DNA from: Fusibacter bizertensis | Lineage (GTDB): Bacteria; Bacillota; Clostridia; Peptostreptococcales; Acidaminobacteraceae | NCBI RefSeq assembly: GCF_029914245.1 | Contig: NZ_JARYZI010000003.1 | Coordinates: 310,001-374,000, forward strand | Reading direction: 5' to 3' | DNA: 64,000 nt | Shown: in pieces, positions 53,295-62,578 of the stretch | How positions within the stretch are numbered: the first letter of the stretch is position 1 | Layout of the letters: every line of letters starts with the position of its first letter | Program-made: the position numbers and the translations under genes | The notes under the pieces: generated by a model | The model's input: the letters and a program-made list of their open reading frames with translations, nothing else | What the model was told of the DNA's origin: nothing | Databases searched by the model: none

Positions 53295-54305
53295 ATGTTT
53301 TCACTTATAAGAACTGGACCGAGAATTCTTTTATTGAAGTCTAACCAAATTGAAGTGCTTACTATATTCTTAAAAAATCATTTTAATGCAACCTCTTTTG
53401 ACCTTGATATCGCTTTTGATAACGCAAACGAAAGCAATACAATTCTATACTTGCTTGAAGAACTATATGAAACTGTTCCTTTTTTAGATGTTAAAACTGC
53501 AATGATTGTTGAAGATGATCCACTTACCTTTATGTGTAAATTATACGCCTCTGATGGTAATTCAATGATTTCGAATATAAGAACTGCACCACATATCCTC
53601 ATCATGAGAGCTATCGGGAACTTATCAGCTATGCTCACTTTGATGCAGACTGAAATGGGCGGTGAAATTGGAGAGTTCAAACATATTCTTGATAGTGGCA
53701 ACGATCAAACGACTATCGTCGCACTAACCGATAGACCACTTAACAGAAACATCACTTATCAAGAACTACATCCCTATTTTCTGAGACTAGATGGTAATTA
53801 TTATCATCATCTAAAAGAACTACGTATGCATGCTCTAAGTTATCTCAACTGCGGCATCGGTAACAAAGATTGGAATGAAATGGAGATCCGTATATACGAT
53901 CGGTATGGTGCCTATTCGTTACATTATGATCGACTGCTTGAAGTTTTAGAAGAACTTGAACTTGGCATTGTACTTGGCGAATCATGGTCAAAAGATTATC
54001 CAAGATTCTTGATGTCGATTGAAGTATACCGCGTGCGCTTCTTTAGTTTCACCGATCCAAAAACGATCAAATATATTTTACTTGGCCTTGAATATCTTGA
54101 AGATGGCACGCGTATAGTTGATTATGATGTTTACTATAACCGTAAAAAAATAGACTGGAACGATACCATTACCAAGGAATCACCTAAAACTAGACACCAG
54201 CTCGGTACAGTTTCAAGAACTGCTACTTATAGTAAATTAAGCGATCAGGCAAAAGATACCTTGTCACAACTAGAAGAGGATATTATAAAATCAAGAACCT
54301 CATGA
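53295..54305 (+). CDS. Hypothetical protein paired with the phosphoesterase
   Basis: A 336-residue soluble protein I do not recognise. No membrane helix or signal peptide is seen. An N-terminal alpha/beta part (about 1-130) contains MIVEDDPLTFM and an all-over acidic, Tyr- and Leu-rich C-terminal part (about 150-290) has repeated ELxxLELG-type helices. It follows the phosphoesterase by 9 bases with RBS AAGGAGG, so they share an mRNA. A joint role in nucleotide or phosphoester metabolism is only an inference from context. Confidence 0.75.
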   Translation: MFSLIRTGPRILLLKSNQIEVLTIFLKNHFNATSFDLDIAFDNANESNTILYLLEELYETVPFLDVKTAMIVEDDPLTFMCKLYASDGNSMISNIRTAPHILIMRAIGNLSAMLTLMQTEMGGEIGEFKHILDSGNDQTTIVALTDRPLNRNITYQELHPYFLRLDGNYYHHLKELRMHALSYLNCGIGNKDWNEMEIRIYDRYGAYSLHYDRLLEVLEELELGIVLGESWSKDYPRFLMSIEVYRVRFFSFTDPKTIKYILLGLEYLEDGTRIVDYDVYYNRKKIDWNDTITKESPKTRHQLGTVSRTATYSKLSDQAKDTLSQLEEDIIKSRTS

Positions 54306-54306
54306 G

Positions 54307-54361
54307 AAAAAGGAGCTATTGTAGATTTGATCAATAAATCAAGTTCTACAATAACTCCTTT
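54307..54361. terminator. Bidirectional terminator
   Basis: AAAAAGGAG(C)TATTGTAGA pairs with TCTACAATA(A)CTCCTTT; between convergent genes. Confidence 0.82.
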
Positions 54362-54378
54362 ATTTTAATTGTTTAACA

Positions 54379-55203
54379 TTAACCTAAAGCAACATCCAAT
54401 ATCATCATTACGCTGAATCCAATCATTGCACCGATCGTCGCAACATCCGTTTTAGAACCGCCTTCTTCTCTTTGCGCTTCAGGAATAAGTTCTTCAATAA
54501 CAACATAGATCATCGCACCAGCAGCAAAAGCGAGGGCATATGGTAGTATAGGTCTCACATATATAACTGCCATCGCACCTAAAACACCAGCAATAGGTTC
54601 AACAATCCCCGATGCCTGTCCATAAAGAAAAGCTTTTGTTCTACTAAAGCCTTCACGTCTCAGTGGTATTGAAACAGCTGCACCTTCAGGGAAATTTTGA
54701 AGTCCAATCCCTATCGCAAGTGCAATTGCACCAGCAATAGTCGCTCCAGTTATGCTACCTGATGCTGCAGCACCAAATGCAACACCTACTGCTAATCCTT
54801 CTGGAATATTATGAAGCGTTATCGCAAGTACAAGTAATACACTTCTCTGCCATGTTGTTTTGACACCTTCTGCTTGAGAAGTATCTAAGCCTAGATGTAG
54901 ATGGGGGAGAATTTTATCAACTGCATATAAAAAGCCTCCGCCTAGTAAAAACCCAATACTGGCTGTTAACCAAGCAACTTGACCGAGTTCTTCTGCCATA
55001 GCAATACCTGGTGCTAGTAATGACCAAAAACTTGCGGCGATCATAACGCCAGCAGCAAACCCTAGCATACCATTTAATACAGTCTTATTAATACTTTTAA
55101 AGAAAAATACAAGTGCTGCTCCTAGAGCCGTAACACTATAAGTAAAAAGCGTTCCTATTAAGGCTTGCTGTATTGGTGTAAATTGTTCGAAAAATGTGAT
55201 CAT
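54379..55203 (-). CDS. ZIP-family metal transporter
   Basis: A 274-residue protein with eight membrane helices. The metal-binding helices 4 and 5 read [18 protein letters not shown]-type (HNIPEG) and [14 protein letters not shown] (NFPEG), the ZIP signature. It imports zinc, iron or manganese. In ZupT the second motif also carries His/Glu ligands; here the second one is NFPEG. RBS AAAGGAGG; next to the LTA-synthase-like gene. Confidence 0.92.
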   Translation of the reverse strand: MITFFEQFTPIQQALIGTLFTYSVTALGAALVFFFKSINKTVLNGMLGFAAGVMIAASFWSLLAPGIAMAEELGQVAWLTASIGFLLGGGFLYAVDKILPHLHLGLDTSQAEGVKTTWQRSVLLVLAITLHNIPEGLAVGVAFGAAASGSITGATIAGAIALAIGIGLQNFPEGAAVSIPLRREGFSRTKAFLYGQASGIVEPIAGVLGAMAVIYVRPILPYALAFAAGAMIYVVIEELIPEAQREEGGSKTDVATIGAMIGFSVMMILDVALG

Positions 55204-55246
55204 ATAACCCTCCTTTTATTCCTGTGAATTTGTATACCCATGATAT

Positions 55247-57391
55247 TTATGGTGAAACAGGTAATCTTTCACTGTCTTCATATATATATTCTTCTAACTT
55301 GCGATAATAATCTTCATCTAAGATTTTAGTTGAAAAATAAAATTTTGGCTTTATGATACTTGAGATCTGTTTACGGTAAGCATCTAGGGTATCATCGTCA
55401 AGTTTTGGGGATCTTTCATTTTGAATAAACTTTCCATTCTTAGCATTGTAACGTCCCTCTTCTGTGATAAAACTTCGATTATTGAAAATCACAAGCGGCA
55501 TTTTATCTGAAAATAAATCTCTTCCCATCATCAATCTTGAATCAAAAGGAATCCCCATTAAATTTGACAAGGTCGGAAGGATATCCAAACTAGATGCAGG
55601 TGCAGAATACACAGTTGGTACCATCTGACTATTATATAAAATAAATGCATTTTTATAGAGTTCAAAATTATCATCTATTGGATGACCTGATAATTCTTCC
55701 ATCTCCTCTTTGGTCAATCCATATGGATAATGATCCGCACTTAAAGCAATTAAAGTATGATCTAACTGTCCACTGTTTTCAAGTTGTTCTATGAGATATG
55801 ACAGCGCTTTTTCAAGTTCAATTTGACAAGCCAGATAGGCTTTCACATGCTCTGTATATGGAAGATCTTTTACCCTATCATAGTTTCTCGCAGACATTGC
55901 ATTCCCATTAAAATCATAAAACATATGACCACTAACAGTCATAAAATAAGTGTGAAAAGGATGTTCAAAACCAAACTCTGGGAAAGTTACTTCCATCATC
56001 TCTAGATCTGATTCTGGCCAGCTTTTTGTGATTTCTAAGCCATTGCCCACACCCTTGTACGTATACCCCATATTCGGATGAGATAGATGCCTATCATAAT
56101 AGGTATACGTATGATCATGATAAGCCCTACTTGTATATCCAAATGCATTAAGTTGGTTTCCAAGTGCAAATGGCATACTGTTATCACTTGATCTTTTGTA
56201 ACTCCAAACACCACTTTTAGGGATTAATCCAGTTGTAGCTACATATTCACCATCAGAAGTACTAACTCCCCAGATCGGCGTATAAAAATTTTCAAAATAA
56301 ATCCCCTCGTGCATCAATTTGTATAAAGTTGGTGTTAAGTTCTCGTCTACAGCAAGATGGGAAAAACCCTCAGCTGTTATCAAGATCAGATTATAACCTT
56401 GATATTTCCCAGTCCATTCATTTTTCTCACTGGGAATGATTGACTTGAAATATTGATGCATCTCAATAACAGAAGTGTCAGTTTCTGATGCAATCAGTGC
56501 ATCAAAATCTATCTTCAAGGCGTTATAGGCAACCGGCTCAGGTTTTTCAATCTCCACTGAAGTTTCTGTAGTATTAATAACATCTATACTCTCTGTTGTC
56601 GCCTCATCCTCATCCGTAATATCTTCTTTAGTTGAAAGTGTTGGAATTTCAACAATAAAATCATCAATTTTAGTTGTTAGCTTCGGTTCCCAGTTAGAAA
56701 ATCTTCGTTGAATATCGATCCTCATATAAGTCATTAACCCTAAATTATCAACTGCATATTCAGGGTAATGAATATTATAATATAAGTTATATGCAGAGTT
56801 ATCTTCTTTAGAAGTAACTTGCAATAACCCTACCCCAAGCAATTGACATATACACGCCAAAGCAATCATTATAGAGACCTTTTTTAAAGTCAAATTTGAG
56901 CGATTCTCGTCTTGGCTTTTCTCAATTGAATTTCCCAGCTTAATGATATTTTTATATGCTAAAACTAGTGCGATTAGCGGCATAAATACTAGCAAGATAA
57001 GATACCAGTTTGAAAGTAAGGCAGAAATTGCAATGTCAGCAAATTCTAAAACTTTCCCAGTGTTCCCAGCTGAGTATGAAGTATAATAGGTTTTCATAAG
57101 TTGAAAATATATAAGCTGGGTAAGAAAAAAGAAAATGACTACTAAAGTTACTAAAAGTCGCATAAAGCGTCTAGTTTTTTTCTGCTTAAAAGATTGAATA
57201 ATAAGCGATATCAACACAGCAAAAACAGCGTCAAACAGCAGAGTAAATACAAGTCCTACTGAAAAAAGACTTGAATGGTTGACAATCCGTGTTATAGATT
57301 CTAAGTATTGAAATAAAACCATCCAATAGATGGTTTCAATATGTTCAATTATTTTAACTCTAATTTGATCTAGAAAACTAAGATTCTCCAA
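55247..57391 (-). CDS. LTA-synthase-like sulfatase-family membrane enzyme
   Basis: A 714-residue protein: five membrane helices (residues about 15-200), a Thr/Glu-rich linker (about 255-300) and a C-terminal sulfatase/phosphotransferase domain. Its first ligand is in LILITAEGFSHLA, the nucleophile region is WGVSTSDGEYVATTGLIP (TSD, near residue 377), then AYHDHTYTYYDRHLSHP, and late ligands in LIALSADHYPYGL. It is of the LtaS/phosphoglycerol transferase type, which adds glycerol phosphate or a similar group to a lipid or glycan outside the cell. It starts with TTG, one base after the DUF3842 stop, and so is tied to the nickel/cobalt transporter operon. Confidence 0.88.
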   Translation of the reverse strand: MENLSFLDQIRVKIIEHIETIYWMVLFQYLESITRIVNHSSLFSVGLVFTLLFDAVFAVLISLIIQSFKQKKTRRFMRLLVTLVVIFFFLTQLIYFQLMKTYYTSYSAGNTGKVLEFADIAISALLSNWYLILLVFMPLIALVLAYKNIIKLGNSIEKSQDENRSNLTLKKVSIMIALACICQLLGVGLLQVTSKEDNSAYNLYYNIHYPEYAVDNLGLMTYMRIDIQRRFSNWEPKLTTKIDDFIVEIPTLSTKEDITDEDEATTESIDVINTTETSVEIEKPEPVAYNALKIDFDALIASETDTSVIEMHQYFKSIIPSEKNEWTGKYQGYNLILITAEGFSHLAVDENLTPTLYKLMHEGIYFENFYTPIWGVSTSDGEYVATTGLIPKSGVWSYKRSSDNSMPFALGNQLNAFGYTSRAYHDHTYTYYDRHLSHPNMGYTYKGVGNGLEITKSWPESDLEMMEVTFPEFGFEHPFHTYFMTVSGHMFYDFNGNAMSARNYDRVKDLPYTEHVKAYLACQIELEKALSYLIEQLENSGQLDHTLIALSADHYPYGLTKEEMEELSGHPIDDNFELYKNAFILYNSQMVPTVYSAPASSLDILPTLSNLMGIPFDSRLMMGRDLFSDKMPLVIFNNRSFITEEGRYNAKNGKFIQNERSPKLDDDTLDAYRKQISSIIKPKFYFSTKILDEDYYRKLEEYIYEDSERLPVSP

Positions 57392-57392
57392 G

Positions 57393-57821
57393 TTAGCCCT
57401 CCAAATCGTCCGATTTAATCATCTCAGCAACAAGATCAATGAGCTCATCAATATATGCCCCTAAACTCTTCCCTTCAACTCCCAATACAACTGTATTGCA
57501 TTTATTAAACGGAATTAATAGTTTAACTGCCTCAGACTCTGAAATAGCCATTGCCATACGTGGTGATAACTCACCAAGTAATGCGTTCGCACTAACAAGT
57601 CCAATTGGTCCGCAAATACACTTTACTTTTTTTACATTATACATAATCGCATTTTCGCCAGTAGCGCCTTCGTCTGCACCAGCTTTTAACATCGCTGATG
57701 TTGCAAGTGCATTTGTACCTAGTGCAGTAACATAGACTTTATTGCCAAATTTAAGTTTCAACTTTTCTACAACTGACTTTCCAATCCCTCCACCTTGACC
57801 ATCTACCACAGCAATTTTCAT
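57393..57821 (-). CDS. DUF3842 family protein
   Basis: A 142-residue protein starting MKIAVVDGQGGGIGKSVVE, a Rossmann-like nucleotide-binding start, with GTNALATSAMLKAGADEGATGENA and CICGPIGLVSANALLGE as other family-like parts (in key form TGENA and GPIGLV). This family occurs beside ECF-type transporter genes in Clostridia, as here after cbiO. Its function is not known. RBS CTGGAGG. Confidence 0.82.
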   Translation of the reverse strand: MKIAVVDGQGGGIGKSVVEKLKLKFGNKVYVTALGTNALATSAMLKAGADEGATGENAIMYNVKKVKCICGPIGLVSANALLGELSPRMAMAISESEAVKLLIPFNKCNTVVLGVEGKSLGAYIDELIDLVAEMIKSDDLEG

Positions 57822-57888
57822 AATTCCTCCAGAAACTTAACAATAATTTATTTTTGATTTACACTGAACTTAATGCTTTCTTTTAACA

Positions 57889-58614
57889 TTATAACAAATT
57901 TTTTAGAATCAATGGACATTCTAATTCAACTTTATCCATAAGTTCAACGTCACTCAAAAGTGTATGAGGCTTCCCTTGTGCCACAATTTTCCCCTCGTAT
58001 AGTATAATTACCCTAGAGCAAGTTTCATATATCATGTCCAAATCATGACTGGTAATTAGCTTTGTCTTTTCAAGGCTATTGATGATATTGATCACACGTC
58101 TTCTTGATTTTGGATCTAATGCTAGTGTAGGCTCATCGAAAACCATTATATCTGGATCCATCACAAAAATGCTAGCCATTGCCACGCGTTTCTTCTCGCC
58201 CCCTGACAATTTAAGTGAAGCTCTATCCTTTAGTTCCTTAATTCCAAGTGAAGCAAGAACAGCCTCAACTGCTACATCAATTACATTTTGATCAATGCCT
58301 TTCATTTTCAGCCCAAATGCAACATCATCATATACAGTGGGCATAAATAATTGCTCGTCAGGATTCTGAAATACCAAACCAATATGGTCTCTGAAATATT
58401 TTTTAGTCTTCTTATCAAGTCGTATATCATTTAAGGTTATTGTCCCTACATAGTCCTTTTGAATGCCTAACAAGAGTTGCAGTAAAGTAGATTTTCCTGC
58501 ACCATTAGGCCCAATTATGCCTATACTTTCCCCTTTTTCAATCAAAAGCTCATCTATATCTATCGCCAAAGGTCTTTGTTCATATCTAAACCTTAAATTA
58601 TCAATCTTAAGCAT
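57889..58614 (-). CDS. cbiO: Energy-coupling factor ATPase CbiO
   Basis: A 241-residue ECF transporter ATPase: Walker A IGPNGAGKST, Q-loop VFQNPDEQLF, signature LSGGEKKR, Walker B IMVFDEPTLALDP and H-loop TSHDLDMI. It drives nickel or cobalt uptake by the CbiMN/CbiQ unit. Gap to CbiQ is 9 bases. Confidence 0.94.
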   Translation of the reverse strand: MLKIDNLRFRYEQRPLAIDIDELLIEKGESIGIIGPNGAGKSTLLQLLLGIQKDYVGTITLNDIRLDKKTKKYFRDHIGLVFQNPDEQLFMPTVYDDVAFGLKMKGIDQNVIDVAVEAVLASLGIKELKDRASLKLSGGEKKRVAMASIFVMDPDIMVFDEPTLALDPKSRRRVINIINSLEKTKLITSHDLDMIYETCSRVIILYEGKIVAQGKPHTLLSDVELMDKVELECPLILKNLL

Positions 58615-58623
58615 AAAACCTCC

Positions 58624-59355
58624 TTACCAAATCCAGATACCAAGTATTTTTAGTATTATAAAGCCTATACTCCAACTAAAAAATGACACCCAATCCCTAT
58701 GGTTAATTTGCCTATTTCCAAAATTAATTCCATTTCCATCAAAGCCTTTAAGAATCATTGCTTGATGTATTCTCTCTGCTTTATCTAGAGTTCGTAGCAA
58801 TAAAGAGCCAAGAAAACTACCTAGATGAAAGAGACTAATCTTGTCTTTTAAGCCACTTCTTAATTTATATGCCAATTCCATACTTTTAATTTCACTTAGA
58901 AGCACACTTATATATCGGTAAGTCAAACTGATTTGCGTGACAAATAAATAAGGTAAGTGTAACCCCAACAAAGCTTCCTCTATAATGATTTCATTTGCCA
59001 TTAAATATGTTGTGCTTATAATAAGTACACTTTTAATCAGCAATGTTAATAGAGAGATAAAACCATATGAGATTGACAGCCCCATAAAGACAAAATAATG
59101 CTTATCAAAAAATGGATTTAGAATTCCAATTCCTAAAAAAATCGGTTCTAACCATAATACCCTTTTCATTACTTGTTTTAGACTCAACTTTGAAACACTA
59201 AACAGTACAATTGGATATAGGGACATAGGAATCAATGCCATAAAAGCATATTTACCAAATGAAATAACCACAGCAGAAAAAACAACTGTGGTTAATAACA
59301 TAATTGAGTGATGTCTATTTGTTAAAGCTGATTTATGTGACTTATCAATATTCAT
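58624..59355 (-). CDS. cbiQ: Energy-coupling factor transmembrane protein CbiQ
   Basis: A 243-residue membrane protein with five to six helices and the two cytoplasmic coupling motifs of the ECF T component, seen as AYKLRSGLKD and the later RTLDKAERIHQAMILKGF (LDKAERIHQAMxxRG-type). I start it at ATG 59355, overlapping the cbiMN end by 11 bases. Confidence 0.92.
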   Translation of the reverse strand: MNIDKSHKSALTNRHHSIMLLTTVVFSAVVISFGKYAFMALIPMSLYPIVLFSVSKLSLKQVMKRVLWLEPIFLGIGILNPFFDKHYFVFMGLSISYGFISLLTLLIKSVLIISTTYLMANEIIIEEALLGLHLPYLFVTQISLTYRYISVLLSEIKSMELAYKLRSGLKDKISLFHLGSFLGSLLLRTLDKAERIHQAMILKGFDGNGINFGNRQINHRDWVSFFSWSIGFIILKILGIWIW

Positions 59356-60364
59356 GTCCAGACTTTCCTTTAGCTTTTCTAAGGATAAAACCAAATAATA
59401 ATAAAAGTGATAATGTCAAAATCCCACCAACAATTCCAGAAAATGAAGTTCCATTTAACGAAGAATTTAATTGACTATTCTCTTTAAAGTTATAATCCGG
59501 TAATAGTGTGATTTTTTCTTGAAAAGAAGAAAACCATTGATGTAGTCCACTTTGACTTTCAAGATCGGTTGATCCAACTATATTCTCAATTGACCACTCA
59601 AGACCATCAGGTAATTCTGATGCATAAAGAGAAATCACAGAACCAATAAGCAGCACACTGATAATTAAGCCAATTATCGCCCCTTTTCTCAATTGTTTTT
59701 TAGGAATTCCTTCCTTAATCATTTCTTCGTTTTGTAACATACCAGGTCTTTGCTGATAAACAAACTCTAAAACGAAAAACGTTACAAGGCCTTCAACAAC
59801 CCCTATGGCTAAGTGAATAGGAATCATTAAAATCATAAATTCAAAAAAAGGCAGTTCAGTTCTCCCAGATAATACCGTTTCTATAACTACTGCAAAAGCA
59901 CCTAGTGACATCGCTGTCATCGCTGAAAAAACAGTAATAATTGCTCTATAAATAATCGGTTTACCTCGTCGCATCATCGGTTTATAGATGAGTGGGTACA
60001 CTACAAAACACGTAAAAAATCCTAGGTTGATTATATTTGCCCCTAAGGCCATTAAGCCGCCATCGCCAAAGAAAATCGCTTGTATCAGTAAAACTGACAT
60101 CATAGAAAGAAACCCTGCATACGGTCCTAATAGGGCGGCTAGTAACATACCACCACCAAGATGACCGCTTGATCCAGTCCCAGGAATCGTAAAATTGATC
60201 ATCTGAGCTGCAAAAACAAAAGCGCCCATTACCCCCATCAAAGGTAAATGAACTTCATCTAAAGTTTTGGAGACTTTCTTATAAGAAAAATAAACTGCTG
60301 TGGATGCTGCTATAGTCATTGTTCCACTTACTACAGGTGATAACAATGCATCTGCCATGTGCAT
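59345..60364 (-). CDS. cbiM: Fused CbiMN-type Ni/Co substrate-binding component
   Basis: A 339-residue protein. The first residues, MHMADALLSPVV, match CbiM/NikM, where the N-terminal His2 loop binds the metal; the seven-helix region continues with GTGSSGHLGGGMLLAALLGP (key GSSGHLGGG). Toward the C-terminus the PDGLEW motif and two more helices correspond to a fused CbiN/NikN domain. It is the S component for cobalt or nickel. Sequence alone does not tell the metal; no cobalamin or hydrogenase genes are near. RBS AAAGGAG. Confidence 0.92.
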   Translation of the reverse strand: MHMADALLSPVVSGTMTIAASTAVYFSYKKVSKTLDEVHLPLMGVMGAFVFAAQMINFTIPGTGSSGHLGGGMLLAALLGPYAGFLSMMSVLLIQAIFFGDGGLMALGANIINLGFFTCFVVYPLIYKPMMRRGKPIIYRAIITVFSAMTAMSLGAFAVVIETVLSGRTELPFFEFMILMIPIHLAIGVVEGLVTFFVLEFVYQQRPGMLQNEEMIKEGIPKKQLRKGAIIGLIISVLLIGSVISLYASELPDGLEWSIENIVGSTDLESQSGLHQWFSSFQEKITLLPDYNFKENSQLNSSLNGTSFSGIVGGILTLSLLLLFGFILRKAKGKSGHEY

Positions 60365-60388
60365 AATAGTACTCCTTTACAAATTTAT

Positions 60389-60464
60389 AGCCCAAAAAGG
60401 CATAAGTCCCTTCTTGGGCTAATTATAGTTTGTTCAGACATTGCAGCAGATACTTCGTGTATCT
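60389..60464 (-). promoter_or_regulatory. Leader hairpins upstream of cbiMN
   Basis: AGCCCAA (60389-60395) pairs with TTGGGCT (60414-60420), with inner AAGG/CCTT, just before the ribosome binding site; farther upstream AGATAC-TTCGT-GTATCT (60448-60464) forms a second inverted repeat. They could be operator or RNA elements. They do not match the NiCo or cobalamin riboswitch as I know them. Confidence 0.4.
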
Positions 60465-60500
60465 AATATATATCAATATAACATATTACTACGAATGAAG

Positions 60501-60881
60501 TCAATTACTCACTTTCACAAAAATATAAATCAAGATAATAATCCATACACCTAGAATTAAAAGTCCGTATTTCCAATTTTTCGGCCACCCTTCGCGCCAC
60601 AAAAACTCAGCATCTTTCCTACTTTCAGCTATGACCTCTATAGGAATCAACTTCATCGTCAATAAGATGAAAAGTGGTAAAATAATCAGATCATCAACAT
60701 AGCCCAATACAGGGATAAAATCAGGAATTAAATCTATTGGTGACAAAGCATATGCAATCGTTAAACCAGCAGAAATCTTTGCTACCAAAGGAATCTTCTT
60801 AAATTTCCATGCAACGTAAATAACTTTCACTTCATTTTTGATTTTACTCGCAAAAGATTTCAAATTATTCATCATGTTCAT
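60501..60881 (-). CDS. YkvA/DUF1232 family membrane protein
   Basis: A 126-residue protein. The DUF1232 core AYALSPIDLIPDFIPVLGYVDDL (key SPIDLIPDFIPVLGYVDD) is plain at residues about 42-65, with helices in the C-terminal half. Function unknown. RBS CGAGGTATATC. Confidence 0.9.
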   Translation of the reverse strand: MNMMNNLKSFASKIKNEVKVIYVAWKFKKIPLVAKISAGLTIAYALSPIDLIPDFIPVLGYVDDLIILPLFILLTMKLIPIEVIAESRKDAEFLWREGWPKNWKYGLLILGVWIIILIYIFVKVSN

Positions 60882-60912
60882 GATATACCTCGTTATTCAT
60901 TCACTTTGAACG

Positions 60913-62076
60913 CTATAGCTTCATGAATTTTTTAATGACAAATCTAGCTGGCTTGTAATAAAAACCTTCCATCGATTTCTTAACATTTTTTAGCTCATTT
61001 CGAATTTCAATCTTCTGTGGGCAATGTGATTCACATTTGCCACACTGTATACACAAAGAAGCATTGCTTGGTGTTGATTTCAAACTCGTTTGCATGATGT
61101 ATTTACCAATTGCTGCAAATTTACCTTCAATTTCTCTGTCATTGTAACACGAAAAACATGTTGGTATGTCTACACCAACCGGACAAGGCATACAATAATT
61201 ACAAGCGGTACAAGGTACTTTGATCGTATTATTTAACACTTCTCTAACTTGATCAAATAATTGATACTCATTTGTATCAAATGCATTTGCTTCAGCCACA
61301 GATGCTATTCTGATATTTTCCTCTAACATTTCCATCGAATTCATACCCGATAAAACAACAGTAACTTCTGGATGGTTATAAATCCATCTAAACGCCCACT
61401 CAGCAGGAGAACGATCCGCATTTTCCTTGTTCATTAGTTGATAGACTTGCTTTGGTAAATTTGAAACGAGCTTTCCACCACGAAGCGGTTCCATGATCAT
61501 CACAGGTAAACCTTTAGATGAAGCATATTGTAAACCACTTTTCCCGGCCTGATTGTTTTCATCTAAATAATTATATTGCATCATCACAAATTCCCATGTA
61601 TACGCATCTATTATTTTGATAAATTCATCTTTTCCACCGTGATATGAGAAACCAATATTTCGAATCTCGCCTTTGTCTTTCTTCTCTTTGATCCAATCCA
61701 AGATGCCTAAACCAACAAGACGTTCCCATACACTTACTTCCGTTAACATATGCATCAAATAGTAGTCAATATAATTAGTTTGAAGACGTTTTAACTCTTC
61801 ATAGAATAGCTTATCAAAATCCTCATATTTTTTTACTAAATATGGAGGTAACTTAGTGGCAATTTTGACTTTGTCCCTAAGCCCTTTGGCTAAAACTTTA
61901 CCAAGTGTACTCTCACTTCCCGGATAAATATATGCTGTATCAAAGTAATTGATACCTTGTTCAATAGCATACCTAATTTCTTTCTCGACTTCAGCCTCAT
62001 CCTTTGCAAAACGCATACAACCAAAACCAATTAGTGACAATTGATCGCCATTTTGGGGATTTTCTCTATACTTCAT
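60913..62076 (-). CDS. Aldo/keto reductase with C-terminal ferredoxin domain
   Basis: A 387-residue oxidoreductase. The aldo/keto reductase barrel (residues about 1-280) has GFGCMRF, the catalytic Asp/Tyr region YFDTAYIYPGSE and the Lys in IATKLPP; a Cys-rich C-terminus has CTACNYCMPCPVGVDIPTCF and CIQCGKCESHCPQ, consistent with two 4Fe-4S clusters. Such fusions are common in anaerobes; the substrate is unknown. RBS AGGAGG. Confidence 0.93.
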   Translation of the reverse strand: MKYRENPQNGDQLSLIGFGCMRFAKDEAEVEKEIRYAIEQGINYFDTAYIYPGSESTLGKVLAKGLRDKVKIATKLPPYLVKKYEDFDKLFYEELKRLQTNYIDYYLMHMLTEVSVWERLVGLGILDWIKEKKDKGEIRNIGFSYHGGKDEFIKIIDAYTWEFVMMQYNYLDENNQAGKSGLQYASSKGLPVMIMEPLRGGKLVSNLPKQVYQLMNKENADRSPAEWAFRWIYNHPEVTVVLSGMNSMEMLEENIRIASVAEANAFDTNEYQLFDQVREVLNNTIKVPCTACNYCMPCPVGVDIPTCFSCYNDREIEGKFAAIGKYIMQTSLKSTPSNASLCIQCGKCESHCPQKIEIRNELKNVKKSMEGFYYKPARFVIKKFMKL

Positions 62077-62190
62077 ACCATACCTCCTGCTCTGTATATT
62101 GAAACCTATTTTATATCAATCAATTAAGCTATCACCACGAAATCTGAAAAAGAGTTGTCACACGACAACTCTTAAGCTAACAACGATTCT

Positions 62191-62544
62191 TTAGTCTTCT
62201 ATTTGATATCCGTGACATTCAAGTACAGGAAGTACAAAGATATAACCAAGTCCCCTCTTGTTAACAGTGTCCATTTGCAACTCTGCTTTAATACTAGAGA
62301 CAACTTCACGTAACTTTTCTTCACTGTGGATAACACTTACAATTGTTTTATTATACGGCTTATCACCTTCTACTAATTTTCTTATGCCAGCAAAAATTGG
62401 AATTTCAACTTCATTTTCAAGTAATATTTTCCCCATACCAACGCTATCTAAAGTTGTTGCGCCACATCCTAAATTGAAAAATATCTTGTGAACATCTTTT
62501 AATCTACTTATATCGTTTAAAACAAGAAATAATGCATAATTCAT
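62191..62544 (-). CDS. PII-like small regulatory protein
   Basis: A 117-residue protein resembling the PII/GlnB fold by its size and strand-helix order: FLVLNDISRLKDVHKIFFN, an internal loop (GATTLDSVGMGKILLE), then KTIVSVIHSEEKLREVVSSI and GLGYIFVLPVLECHG. It lacks the Tyr uridylylation loop of classical GlnB. It starts 34 bases after the antiporter gene, with RBS TTGGAGGCTATT. I infer a PII-like regulator of the antiporter; this is by-eye similarity only. Confidence 0.6.
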   Translation of the reverse strand: MNYALFLVLNDISRLKDVHKIFFNLGCGATTLDSVGMGKILLENEVEIPIFAGIRKLVEGDKPYNKTIVSVIHSEEKLREVVSSIKAELQMDTVNKRGLGYIFVLPVLECHGYQIED

Positions 62545-62578
62545 AATAGCCTCCAATTAATAGCTCGTACAATTCCGA

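Noticed and set aside
60365-60500. Cobalamin or NiCo riboswitch before cbiMN
   Set aside because: The length and visible conserved bases do not match either class; only two simple hairpins are seen.
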